Positions 1 to 6,515 of a DNA stretch of 64,000 nt are shown here, piece by piece; the stretch's first letter is position 1; each line of letters starts with the position of its first letter. Below the pieces are notes generated by a model. That model was not told the origin of the DNA and ran no database searches. It was given only the letters and a program-made list of their open reading frames with translations. The position numbers were made by a program, and so were the translations under genes. Source of the stretch: RUG13409 sp045616985 (lineage in GTDB: Bacteria > Bacillota > Clostridia > Peptostreptococcales > Anaerovoracaceae); assembly GCA_045616985.1 (NCBI GenBank), contig JAZLHU010000042.1, forward strand, positions 1 to 64,000, in the 5' to 3' direction.

Positions 1-50
1 ACGACATTGGATTTGCTGCTGACATCAATACCGACGTAAAGTGTGTTCAT
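1..50 (-). CDS. IS110-family transposase, N-terminal fragment (runs off window)
   Basis: Reading the minus strand from an ATG at 50 gives MNTLYVGIDVSSKSNV, the typical start of IS110-family DEDD transposases; the aspartate in GID is the first residue of their RuvC-like catalytic domain. A strong AGGAGG ribosome binding site lies at 62-67 (minus strand), about 10 nt before the start. Only 16 complete codons are inside the window, so completeness cannot be judged. IS110 enzymes are RNA-guided recombinases that use a guide RNA encoded by the element. The identification rests on a short but characteristic N-terminus, the exact SD spacing and the non-coding leader. Confidence 0.75.
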   Translation of the reverse strand, partial: MNTLYVGIDVSSKSNV

Positions 51-59
51 GCTAAAGGT

Positions 60-314
60 CACCTCCTTTCGAGTGGTATTAAAGTGTTCAATCGGCTTGG
101 TAAAACCCATGATCATGGAGCATCGACACCCTCGCATATAAGAATCCGGCTTAAGAAGGACAGATGCGAAACCACACTGCAAGATGGTTGTCCAAAACTT
201 AAGCAAACAGCCAGCCGGTTTGAAGCTAACTTCCATGTCAGGGGAACAGACTTTCAATGAAGCAACCATTATGGTTCAACAGGAAAATTAAGAACTATTA
301 CCTGATTGACACTG
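60..314 (-). ncRNA. Candidate IS110 bridge (guide) RNA region
   Basis: This is the non-coding stretch between the extended -10 box at 320-328 and the transposase start codon, where IS110-group elements encode their bridge RNA. Three stem-loops can be drawn on the minus strand: 264-276 (4-bp stem), 204-222 (CAAAC/GTTTG stem) and 132-169, where TCGCAT at 132-137 pairs with ATGCGA at 164-169 around a 26-nt loop. That loop contains TTAAGCC (minus strand, 149-155), which is also present on the minus strand at 331-337 near the presumed element end. Transcription and function are inferred from family knowledge; RNA ends are approximate. Confidence 0.4.
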
Positions 315-352
315 GGACAATTATATCATGGGCTTAACCAAGCCTATTGAAC
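86..352. repeat. 28-nt inverted repeat, 25 of 28 identical, arms 86-113 and 325-352
   Basis: The minus strand of 86-113 and the plus strand of 325-352 both begin ATCATGGG and end ATTGAAC, differing at only three positions (9, 12 and 21). One arm overlaps the minus-strand extended -10 box; the other lies just before the transposase ribosome binding site. The outer arm also contains a small palindrome, GGCTT/AAGCC at 331-344. The repeat was aligned by eye, base by base. Confidence 0.8.
320..328 (-). promoter_or_regulatory. Extended -10 promoter element reading into IS110 leader
   Basis: The minus strand reads TGATATAAT, a perfect extended -10 (TGnTATAAT). No good -35 lies at 16-18 bp upstream within the window. 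In circularised IS110-group elements the -35 can come from the other end of the element, so an isolated -10 at the left end fits a junction promoter. Start of transcription would be near 313. Confidence 0.5.
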
Positions 353-378
353 GAACAAAGTTGATAATTATAGTTTAT

Positions 379-419
379 TATAATTAAGAAAGGGTATCTA
401 AAAGATACTATACGAGGAA
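379..419 (+). promoter_or_regulatory. alaS leader: -10 box, small hairpin and ribosome binding site
   Basis: A TATAAT at 379-384 is the best -10 candidate for alaS; its -35 is poor, and the only TTGATA (361-366) is too close. A 6-bp hairpin, GTATCT/AGATAC around AAA, spans 394-408. GAGGAA at 414-419 is the likely ribosome binding site. No T-box specifier stem or antiterminator motif is visible in the short space left by the IS110 end. Confidence 0.45.
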
Positions 420-428
420 ATATATATC

Positions 429-3065
429 ATGAAGTATATGGGCGTTAACGAAATCAGAGAGAAATTTTTATCTTTCTGGGAATCAAAGGGTTGCTTAAGA
501 CATGAAAGTTATTCTCTTGTTCCACCGGCAAACGACAAGAGTCTTTTACTTATAGCGGCCGGCATGGCGCCATTAAAACCATATTTTGCAGGCACAGAAG
601 AGCCGCCGCGTCACAGAATGACAACATGTCAGAAGTGCATCAGAACCAACGATATAGATAATGTCGGCCACACGGCAAGACACGCTACGTATTTTGAAAT
701 GCTCGGTAACTTTTCCTTTGGAGATTATTTCAAGAGAGAATCAGTTACGTGGGGGTGGGAATTTATCACATCTGAAAAATGGCTCGGTATTCCGCCCGAA
801 AAGGTTTGGGCAACGGTATACGAAGAAGATGATGAGGCATATAACATCTGGAAGGATGAGATCGGTATGCCTGAAGAACGAATCGTAAGACTCGGAAAGG
901 ATGATAACTTCTGGGAAATCGGAACCGGTCCGTGCGGTCCGTGCTCCGAAGTTTATTACGACAGAGGTCCTGAATACGGATGCGGAAAACCTGATTGCAA
1001 ACCGGGATGCGATTGTGACAGATATATGGAATTCTGGAACCATGTATTCACACAGTTTGACAGACAGGAAGACGGTTCTTATCTTGAGCTTGAACATAAA
1101 AATATAGATACCGGTATGGGACTTGAAAGAATGGCTTGCATAATGCAGGGCGTAGACTCTATCTATAACGTTGATACCATGCAGGCTATCCGTCAGGAGG
1201 TTTGCCGGCTTTCCGGTGTTGAATATCAGGATGGTGCAGCCAAATCCGATGTTTCAATAAGGATCATTACCGATCATATCAGAGCAGTATCCTTCATGAT
1301 TTGTGATGGAATTCTTCCTTCAAATGAAGGAAGAGGATATATTTTAAGAAGACTTCTGCGACGTGCAGCAAGACACGGAAGGCTCCTTGGCATTAAGAAA
1401 GCCTTCCTGAAGGAGCTTTGCGAAAAAGTATTTGAAACATCCGGAGACGCATATCCCGATCTCATAGAACGCAAGGAATACATCAAAAAAATAATCGGTA
1501 TTGAAGAAGACAAGTTTGCCGCAACAATTGATAAAGGAACAGACATCCTTGAAGGATATATTGCCGAAGCAAAAAAGAAAAACGGCTCAAAACTTACCGG
1601 CGAGCAGGTATTTACACTTTATGATACCTACGGATTCCCGATAGAGCTTACAGAAGAAATGGCTGCTGACGAGGGATGTCAGCTTGATTCAGAAGGCTTT
1701 AAGGCTTGCATGGATGCTCAAAAAGCTCAGGCAAGGGCAGCAAGAAAAGACGAAGACAATGAAGGCTGGGTTGATGAGGCTGCTATGTACAAGGATTATC
1801 CCCAGACAGAATTCCTTGGTTATGAATCACTTGCCGCTGAGGCTGAGATTCTCGGAATCGTAAAGGGAATGAGTACTTTAAAAACCGCTGCCGAAGGCGA
1901 GGATGTAAGAATCGTTCTTGACCAAACCCCATTCTATGGTGAGGGCGGCGGACAGGTTGGTGATACAGGGCTTATTCAGGCTGACGGATTTACGGCTGTA
2001 GTTACAAATACAAGTAAAACAAATGGTGTATACGTTCACCATTGCAGGATCACCTCAGGTGAAGTCAATACCGGAGACAGCGTAACGGCTGTTGTTGACG
2101 GATGCAGAAGACATGCAATCGCACGAAACCACACTGCAACACATCTTCTCCAGAAGGCACTCAGAATAGTTTTAGGCGAGCATGTTGAACAGGCCGGTTC
2201 TCTTGTTACTCCGGACAGCTTAAGATTTGACTTTACTCATTTTGAAGCCATTTCCAAAGAAGATCTTGAAGCTGTTGAAGATATCGTAAACAACGAAATT
2301 CTTAAATTTACACCGGTTGATACTCAGGTACTTCCCATTGAAGAAGCAAAGAAGCTTGGCGCTATGATGCTCTTTGGTGAAAAATACGGTGCAAACGTCA
2401 GAGTTGTAAACGTTCCTGATTTCTCGATGGAATTCTGCGGTGGAACACATGTTGCTGACATCGGTCAGATCGGCTCTGTTAAGATTATTTCAGAATCAGG
2501 CGTTGCTGCAGGAGTAAGAAGAATCGAAGCTGTTACAGGTTCTGTTGTTAAGTCAATGCTTTCTGAAGAAGAAGCTGTTATTAACGAAATATCCGAAAAG
2601 TTAAAGACAACTCCTGCTAATCTTGCTCGTAAAGTTGAAGCAGTCAACGAAGAACTTAAAGCGCTTAAAAAAGAACTTGAAGAACTCAAAAGGGCAAATA
2701 TGAATTCCGGGCTTGATGACCTGATTAAATCTTCAAAGGAAATCAACGGTGTTAAGCTTGTCACAAAGCAGTTTGACGGAGCCGGCATCGATGATCTTCG
2801 CGGATTATCAGACAGTATCAAGGCTGAATATAAATCAATTGTTATGGTATTTGCTACCGTAAACGGACCAAAGCTTACTCTTATGGTTTCCATTACGGAT
2901 GATCTACTTGAAAAAGGGTATCATGCCGGAAATATGATTAAGCAAATTGCTGCAGTATGCGGCGGCGGCGGCGGCGGGAAAGCTGATATGGCTCAGGCCG
3001 GTGCAAAGGATGCAAGTAAGCTTCCTGAAGCATTTGCTTTAGCAGAGACGCTTTTAGATAAATAA
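429..3065 (+). CDS. alaS: Alanyl-tRNA synthetase
   Basis: Charges tRNA-Ala with alanine in the cytoplasm and edits mischarged Ser/Gly. At 878 aa it has the full bacterial length. The class II catalytic core occupies the first ~240 residues (motifs with RTNDIDNVGHTARH and GNFSFGDYFK). The editing domain has the zinc-binding HTATH near residue 567 and CGGTH near 670. A coiled-coil linker (about 725-765) leads to the C-terminal DHHA1 domain, which ends with a glycine run followed by KADMAQAG. The start is ATG 429, with GAGGAA upstream; ATG 438 is an in-frame alternative. It heads a plus-strand operon with ireB and ruvX, a typical Firmicute arrangement. An IS110 end lies less than 100 bp upstream and may have replaced its native control region. 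Confidence 0.98.
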   Translation: MKYMGVNEIREKFLSFWESKGCLRHESYSLVPPANDKSLLLIAAGMAPLKPYFAGTEEPPRHRMTTCQKCIRTNDIDNVGHTARHATYFEMLGNFSFGDYFKRESVTWGWEFITSEKWLGIPPEKVWATVYEEDDEAYNIWKDEIGMPEERIVRLGKDDNFWEIGTGPCGPCSEVYYDRGPEYGCGKPDCKPGCDCDRYMEFWNHVFTQFDRQEDGSYLELEHKNIDTGMGLERMACIMQGVDSIYNVDTMQAIRQEVCRLSGVEYQDGAAKSDVSIRIITDHIRAVSFMICDGILPSNEGRGYILRRLLRRAARHGRLLGIKKAFLKELCEKVFETSGDAYPDLIERKEYIKKIIGIEEDKFAATIDKGTDILEGYIAEAKKKNGSKLTGEQVFTLYDTYGFPIELTEEMAADEGCQLDSEGFKACMDAQKAQARAARKDEDNEGWVDEAAMYKDYPQTEFLGYESLAAEAEILGIVKGMSTLKTAAEGEDVRIVLDQTPFYGEGGGQVGDTGLIQADGFTAVVTNTSKTNGVYVHHCRITSGEVNTGDSVTAVVDGCRRHAIARNHTATHLLQKALRIVLGEHVEQAGSLVTPDSLRFDFTHFEAISKEDLEAVEDIVNNEILKFTPVDTQVLPIEEAKKLGAMMLFGEKYGANVRVVNVPDFSMEFCGGTHVADIGQIGSVKIISESGVAAGVRRIEAVTGSVVKSMLSEEEAVINEISEKLKTTPANLARKVEAVNEELKALKKELEELKRANMNSGLDDLIKSSKEINGVKLVTKQFDGAGIDDLRGLSDSIKAEYKSIVMVFATVNGPKLTLMVSITDDLLEKGYHAGNMIKQIAAVCGGGGGGKADMAQAGAKDASKLPEAFALAETLLDK

Positions 3066-3079
3066 AAAAGGAGGCAGTT

Positions 3080-3328
3080 ATGGAACGCAACACTATTCTT
3101 TTTACTAATCCTGAAAAGAAAAACGAACAGACAACAGAAGAAATACTCAATACCGTCTATGCTGCTTTAGAGGAAAAGGGGTATAACGCAATTGACCAGA
3201 TGGTTGGATACATTCTTTCGGGAGATCCTTCCTACATAACAGGTCATAACAATGCAAGAAACCTTATTCGTAAGGTTGAGCGGGATGATCTTGTTGAAGA
3301 GCTTTTAATAAAGTTTCTTGGAAAGTAG
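3080..3328 (+). CDS. ireB: IreB family regulatory phosphoprotein
   Basis: Small 82-aa protein of the UPF0297/DUF965 family. In Enterococcus faecalis the homologue IreB is phosphorylated by the PASTA kinase IreK and lowers cephalosporin resistance. The sequence shows the family hallmarks: an N-terminal TILFTNPEK-like segment with the threonines that are phosphorylated in IreB, the EEILNTVYAALEEKGYN helix, and GYILSGDPSYITGHNNARNLIR. An AAGGAGG site sits just before the ATG, 14 bp after alaS. The alaS-ireB-ruvX order is conserved in Firmicutes and supports the call. The phosphorylation role in this organism is inferred. Confidence 0.93.
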   Translation: MERNTILFTNPEKKNEQTTEEILNTVYAALEEKGYNAIDQMVGYILSGDPSYITGHNNARNLIRKVERDDLVEELLIKFLGK

Positions 3329-3336
3329 GTCAAGCA

Positions 3337-3774
3337 ATGCGCTGGATGGGATTAGACATCGGCGATAAAACGGTCGGGGTTGCAGTAAGCGACCCCTTGT
3401 TTATATCTGCGCAGGGTGTTACGACTATTGAAAGGATCGGAATCCGTAAAGATACAACAAAAATTGTTGAATTAGCTAAAGAATACGAAGCTGAAAAGAT
3501 TATTTGCGGACTGCCCCTGATGCTTTCCGGCGAAGATTCTCCTCAGACACAAAAGGTCAGGGAATTTGTTGAGCTTCTTAGCAATAAGTGCAGATCTATG
3601 GGTCTTAAGGTCTCTGTTGAATTTCAGGATGAGCGATTTACAACTAAGATTGCTGAAAACGTATTGATGGAATCCGGAGTAAGGCGCGAAAACAGAAAAC
3701 AATATGTAGATAAAATGGCTGCACAGATAATACTTCAATCTTATATGGATTCACATAAAGGAATCATTGTGTGA
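3337..3774 (+). CDS. ruvX: Holliday junction resolvase-like protein RuvX (YqgF)
   Basis: RNase H-fold nuclease of the YqgF/RuvX family, linked in other bacteria to pre-16S rRNA 5'-end maturation and possibly to Holliday junction processing. The N-terminal LDIGDKTVGVAVSDP carries the first catalytic aspartate; IICGLPLMLSG and FQDERFTT carry the other active-site regions. The length of 145 aa is normal. It starts 8 bp after ireB and ends with TGA, showing that UGA is a normal stop codon here. It is the last plus-strand gene of this cluster before the strand switch. Confidence 0.95.
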   Translation: MRWMGLDIGDKTVGVAVSDPLFISAQGVTTIERIGIRKDTTKIVELAKEYEAEKIICGLPLMLSGEDSPQTQKVREFVELLSNKCRSMGLKVSVEFQDERFTTKIAENVLMESGVRRENRKQYVDKMAAQIILQSYMDSHKGIIV

Positions 3775-4086
3775 ACATTCAATTGAAGAGCTGAATCTGG
3801 ATACAAGAAGCCACAATGCATTAGATATTTCGTTTCATATTATATGACATCTGCATTCAAGGTACTGGATGATTTGCCCGAGAAAAAGCGCGGCATGGGG
3901 GCAGTAATATGTATGTGCCCGATGCCCGGAATGCTGCGAGAGAATATTTTGCAAATTCCATATTGGTATGCATAAGTAGAATCCGCATATGCGTAAGCTT
4001 TTCTGCAAAAGAATTCTTTTAACTACAGCTCTTGTAAGTAAAATAATTGAGAAAAAAAGCAAAGGATCAGATTTATGAACTTATGC
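3773..4086 (+). pseudogene. Gene-remnant stretch after ruvX; no intact gene seen
   Basis: About 310 bp without a convincing gene. In the frame starting at 3773 the sequence encodes EHSIEELNLDTRSHNALD, which resembles the helix-hairpin start of the RNA polymerase alpha C-terminal domain (pattern SIEeL-L--RS-N-L), then runs into a stop at 3846. An overlapping 43-codon frame (ATG 3844 to TAA 3975, starting MTSAFKVLDDLPEKKRG) also looks protein-like but has no ribosome binding site. My reading is decayed coding DNA between two convergent gene blocks. Chance similarity remains possible. Confidence 0.3.
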
Positions 4087-5139
4087 TCATGGCGGAGTTA
4101 TTTTCTCTTCTGGTTTAAATTTCGCAAGGGGAGAATGCTCCATCGCATCACGAACCTGCGTATTGCCGAGGTGAGTATATATCTGGGTGGTCGAAACATT
4201 GGAATGGCCCAATATTTCTTTTAGAACCAGCAAGTCCTCTCCGTTTTGATACATAAGAGTAGCTGCGGTATGGCGAAGCTTATGAGGTGAAATATTTTTA
4301 TCTTCAAGCCCTGCAAGCTTTAATTTATCTTCAACGATTTGCTGGATACGCCTTTGGGTGAGTCTGCTGCCGCCGCGTTCGGAAATGAAAAGAGCGGGCT
4401 TGGAAGATGCATTTTTAATAAGAGCTCTTCTCGGAAGATAGTTTTCAAGTGCATTGCGGCATGCTTCGTTTAAATAAACGATTCTTTCTTTTCGGCCTTT
4501 ACCGTATAGTCTTAATGAATTATCTGCGTAGGATATATCTCCCAAACTGATCCCGACAAGCTCGGATAAACGCATTCCGCAGTTAATAAGAAAAGCTATT
4601 ATGCAAAAATCTCTTACACTCGAGAAGGTTTGTTCTTCAGGATTTCCGGCAGCGGCAACAAGAAGCCGGATGCTTTCTTCTTCCGTTAAATAGCGAGGGA
4701 GAGCTTTCTCGCGTTTGGGAAAGGGAATATCAGCCGCCGGATCTTCTTCAAGTCTTTTGTTTGTTTTTGAATAGTATTTATAAAGTCCCTTGATGGCGGT
4801 CAGTCTGTAGCTTCTTGATGTCTCGGAATTTTCAAGTTCGTCTTTTGCAAATGAAAGATACTCATGCAGATCTTGAGTGGTAAGAACTTCGATTTCTCTG
4901 AATGGCATTTGCGAAATATCAGAGGCTTCAATTGTTTTTTTTGAGAGTTCTTCTCCAATGAATCTCAAATGCGCCCAACCCAAAAATCCTTTTAAAAGAA
5001 TGTAATAGTTATCAACGGTCCTTACAGTCAATTCTTCGATCGTGTTTATGTAGTTCAAGTATTCCTTCAGAAAGTCCGGGGCAGGGAGCTTGTCGATCCT
5101 GAAATGATGTCCGGTTTCATTGTTAATGTATGTACTCAT
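4087..5139 (-). CDS. Tyrosine recombinase of the XerC/XerD/XerS type
   Basis: Site-specific recombinase with the SAM-like N-terminal DNA-binding domain followed by the catalytic domain. Counting from the upstream GTG at 5160, the catalytic set is complete: Arg197 (GMRLSEL), Lys221 (YGKGRKER), His293 and Arg296 (HKLRHTAA), His319 (LGHSNVSTT) and nucleophile Tyr328 (IYTH). The length of 350-357 aa fits single-recombinase Xer enzymes. I choose ATG 5139 because an AAAGTGAG-type site precedes it by about 7 nt, whereas GTG 5160 has a site that is too close. It has its own promoter (5205-5232) and a 28-bp dif-like palindrome in its leader, as reported for xerS-difSL loci. The likely job is chromosome dimer resolution; phage or element integration is less likely because no phage genes are near. 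Confidence 0.85.
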   Translation of the reverse strand: MSTYINNETGHHFRIDKLPAPDFLKEYLNYINTIEELTVRTVDNYYILLKGFLGWAHLRFIGEELSKKTIEASDISQMPFREIEVLTTQDLHEYLSFAKDELENSETSRSYRLTAIKGLYKYYSKTNKRLEEDPAADIPFPKREKALPRYLTEEESIRLLVAAAGNPEEQTFSSVRDFCIIAFLINCGMRLSELVGISLGDISYADNSLRLYGKGRKERIVYLNEACRNALENYLPRRALIKNASSKPALFISERGGSRLTQRRIQQIVEDKLKLAGLEDKNISPHKLRHTAATLMYQNGEDLLVLKEILGHSNVSTTQIYTHLGNTQVRDAMEHSPLAKFKPEEKITPP

Positions 5140-5164
5140 CAAAAACTCACTTTCATCCACCCTT

Positions 5165-5192
5165 ATTTCGCTAAATATGAGTTATGCGAAAT
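5165..5192 (+). other. dif: dif-like Xer recombination site
   Basis: A 28-bp imperfect palindrome with the 11-6-11 layout of dif: left arm ATTTCGCTAAA (5165-5175), a 6-bp centre (5176-5181), right arm TTATGCGAAAT (5182-5192). The right arm matches 9 of 11 positions of the E. coli XerD arm TTATGTTAAAT and shares TTATG with the B. subtilis arm. It lies between the recombinase promoter and its start codon, so it could also serve as an autoregulatory operator. The switch in gene orientation at this exact place supports a terminus location. Confidence 0.6.
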
Positions 5193-5204
5193 AGGATATA
5201 TAAT

Positions 5205-5232
5205 ATTATAGCACGAATTTGGCTCATTTCAA
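5205..5232 (-). promoter_or_regulatory. Promoter of the Xer recombinase gene
   Basis: The minus strand has TTGAAA (5227-5232), a 16-bp spacer and TATAAT (5205-5210). Transcription would start near 5198 and run through the dif-like palindrome. Confidence 0.7.
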
Positions 5233-5540
5233 GTCATATCCGTGCTACTTTCTAAGCATTGAACATCTCCAGATCGAATTCTAATGTTCTCAGTTTGCCG
5301 CATTTTTGTCCTGAAGCTTTATTGTTTCATATAGCTTATACATAAATTTGTTAAATGCAGTAAATCCAACATTACGCCTTGTTATTACTATTGCCGGTAT
5401 GTAATTATTTGCTGCATTTCTATCTACAGGTCGGTGCAAATCTACAAACCCTTGAAATTTCAACGTTTATAATGAACGAAGTTAAAATCGCCGATTTAAG
5501 CGGTTTTATTTAATTGGTCGATAAATATATCGTCTGTCAG
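5233..5540 (-). other. Intergenic stretch with a 57-codon unassigned frame
   Basis: About 300 bp between the recombinase promoter and the LysM gene. The only notable content is an open minus-strand frame from TTG 5463 to TGA 5290 (57 codons) whose translation looks protein-like (for example NVGFTAFNKFMYKLYET), but it has no ribosome binding site and no similarity I recognise. It may be a gene remnant or chance. Confidence 0.25.
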
Positions 5541-5837
5541 TTAATTGTTAGGTATTGTTATGAATAAACCGGCATATAATGTCTCCGCCGTTACGTCGTT
5601 AAGCTTACAAATATTATAAACTGTTTCTCTTATATCAGCATTCTCAGGTCCGTAAGTTTTGGCAAGGTTCCACAGCGTATCTCCCGGCTGGACCCTGATC
5701 GTTGTGTATCCGGAAATATCTTTTGAGCTTGCATCATAAAGTCCGATTAATGAACCACCTGCAAAAATCAAAAGCAATGTTAAACATGTAAGAAATGCCG
5801 TAAACCTTTTTGAATTCTTAATTCTGTATCTTTTCAT
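5541..5837 (-). CDS. LysM-domain membrane protein, YneA-like SOS cell-division suppressor
   Basis: 98-aa protein with a basic N-terminus, one membrane segment (about residues 14-34) and a single LysM domain (about 45-95, with VQPGDTLWNLAKTYGP and a closing LFITIPNN). This is the architecture of B. subtilis YneA, an SOS-induced, wall-directed inhibitor of division. Two LexA-type boxes in its promoter make SOS control very likely. There is no lexA gene beside it, unlike B. subtilis where yneA and lexA are divergent. A GGTGAAAGG-like site precedes the ATG. The domain content is visible; the division-blocking role is inferred from the architecture plus regulation. Confidence 0.75.
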   Translation of the reverse strand: MKRYRIKNSKRFTAFLTCLTLLLIFAGGSLIGLYDASSKDISGYTTIRVQPGDTLWNLAKTYGPENADIRETVYNICKLNDVTAETLYAGLFITIPNN

Positions 5838-5859
5838 TTTAAAAACCTTTCACCTTTCA

Positions 5860-5906
5860 GAACAAATGTTCAAATCAATTATACAGAACAATTGTTCTTT
5901 TGTCAA
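5860..5906 (-). promoter_or_regulatory. Consensus promoter with two LexA (SOS) boxes
   Basis: The minus strand shows perfect TTGACA (5901-5906), a 17-bp spacer and perfect TATAAT (5878-5883). GAACAATTGTTC (5886-5897) fills the spacer and GAACAAATGTTC (5860-5871) lies just past the start site. Both fit the Firmicute SOS core GAAC-N4-GTTC as perfect inverted repeats. A very strong promoter held by two operators predicts tight repression and high induction after DNA damage. Confidence 0.85.
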
Positions 5907-5981
5907 CATCTCTTTAAAATTTTTCAGCTTTACAAACTCATTATAACCTGCGCCACATACGGTTTATTCGATTATAATAAA

Positions 5982-6009
5982 AAGCCTGTGCAAAAATACG
6001 CACAGGCTT
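5982..6009 (-). terminator. Rho-independent terminator for leftward transcription
   Basis: 10-bp perfect stem AAGCCTGTGC/GCACAGGCTT with an 8-nt loop, followed on the minus strand by TTTTTATTAT. No minus-strand gene lies directly to its right; the next one there, before the island, would be the HAD gene ending at 17109. It therefore looks like the original HAD terminator, displaced by the island. Confidence 0.8.
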
Positions 6010-6020
6010 GTCACTTTACA

Positions 6021-6028
6021 ATACAATG
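6021..6028. repeat. Target-site duplication ATACAATG, left copy
   Basis: Eight bases directly outside the left inverted repeat of the IS66-type element. An identical copy is at 14205-14212 and a 7-of-8 copy (ATACAATT) at 17100-17107. An 8-bp duplication is the known signature of IS66-family transposition. Confidence 0.8.
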
Positions 6029-6050
6029 GTTACTATTCAGTAGTTAGCCA
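6029..6050 (+). repeat. Left terminal inverted repeat of element A
   Basis: 22-bp end repeat; outermost bases GTTACTATTC. It is identical to the reverse complement of 14183-14204 and matches 21 of 22 positions of the reverse complement of 17078-17099. Confidence 0.85.
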
Positions 6051-6084
6051 GAAACACTAATCTCATAACGTCAAATTGTTTACG

Positions 6085-6120
6085 AAAAACGCTGAAAAAT
6101 ATTGAAATTTTAGCGTTTTT
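6085..6120 (+). terminator. Hairpin at transposon edge, inward-facing terminator
   Basis: 9-bp stem AAAAACGCT/AGCGTTTTT (6085-6093 and 6112-6120) with an AT-rich loop. On the plus strand it ends in a T run, so it would stop transcription entering the element from the left before it reaches the transposase genes. Such guards are common in insertion sequences. Confidence 0.6.
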
Positions 6121-6180
6121 CTATTGCAATTTATATCGTTATGTGTTATTATATACTCATAACCACTAAAGGAGGAATTT

Positions 6181-6483
6181 ATGGCTATCATAAAGCAGTA
6201 TGACAAAAGATCCGGCATTACCTATGTCTATGACTCTAAATCTTTCTACGACAAAGAAAAGAAATGCTCCAGAGCTAAAAGAACACTCATAGGCAAAATT
6301 GATCCAAGTACCGGAGAAATGATTCCTACAGACGGACGAAACAAAGGCGCTAAGAAAAAGGCTGTCTCCCCTGAGATAGAAAAAGATAAACGCATTTTAG
6401 AGCTGGAAGAAGAAAACCGCCAACTTAAGCTTCAGATTGATGCGCTTAAAAAGGAAATCGTAAGGATTAAGGCTTCAAAATAA
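6181..6483 (+). CDS. Small accessory protein upstream of IS66 transposase
   Basis: 100 aa. The N-terminal half (MAIIKQYDKRSGITYVYDS, then KKCSRAKRTLIGKIDPSTGE) resembles the start of IS1634-like and related transposase-associated proteins, which open with a short beta-rich substrate-like domain. The C-terminal 45 residues are a charged heptad-like coiled coil (RILELEEENRQLKLQIDALKK). A perfect AAAGGAGG precedes the ATG, and the transposase follows after 32 bp with its own GGAGGAG site, so the two are probably co-transcribed. It does not look like the usual IS66 TnpA or TnpB. Its function is unknown; a regulatory or DNA-binding role with the transposase through coiled coils is an inference. 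Confidence 0.65.
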   Translation: MAIIKQYDKRSGITYVYDSKSFYDKEKKCSRAKRTLIGKIDPSTGEMIPTDGRNKGAKKKAVSPEIEKDKRILELEEENRQLKLQIDALKKEIVRIKASK

Positions 6484-6515
6484 TACTTTTAAAATCTACG
6501 GAAGGAGGAGACTGG

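Larger units (their letters stand above)
1..352 (-). mobile_element. IS110-family insertion sequence, left-end portion
   Basis: The transposase start and about 300 bp of non-coding DNA before it form the left end of an IS110-type element inserted upstream of alaS. The outer boundary cannot be fixed because the other end is outside the window. It is placed near 330-352 because a minus-strand extended -10 box and a repeated 28-nt sequence lie there, and the alaS leader begins soon after. IS110-group elements have no long terminal inverted repeats and carry their guide RNA in this position. Confidence 0.55.

Noticed and set aside
353..428. T-box riboswitch before alaS
   Set aside because: Only about 75 bp remain between the IS110 end and alaS, and no T-box consensus or antiterminator is visible. 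leuS, aspS and hisS have no leader space at all.
3835..4062. 75-aa minus-strand reading frame after ruvX
   Set aside because: No ribosome binding site and no recognisable domain; looks like a shadow of decayed plus-strand sequence.
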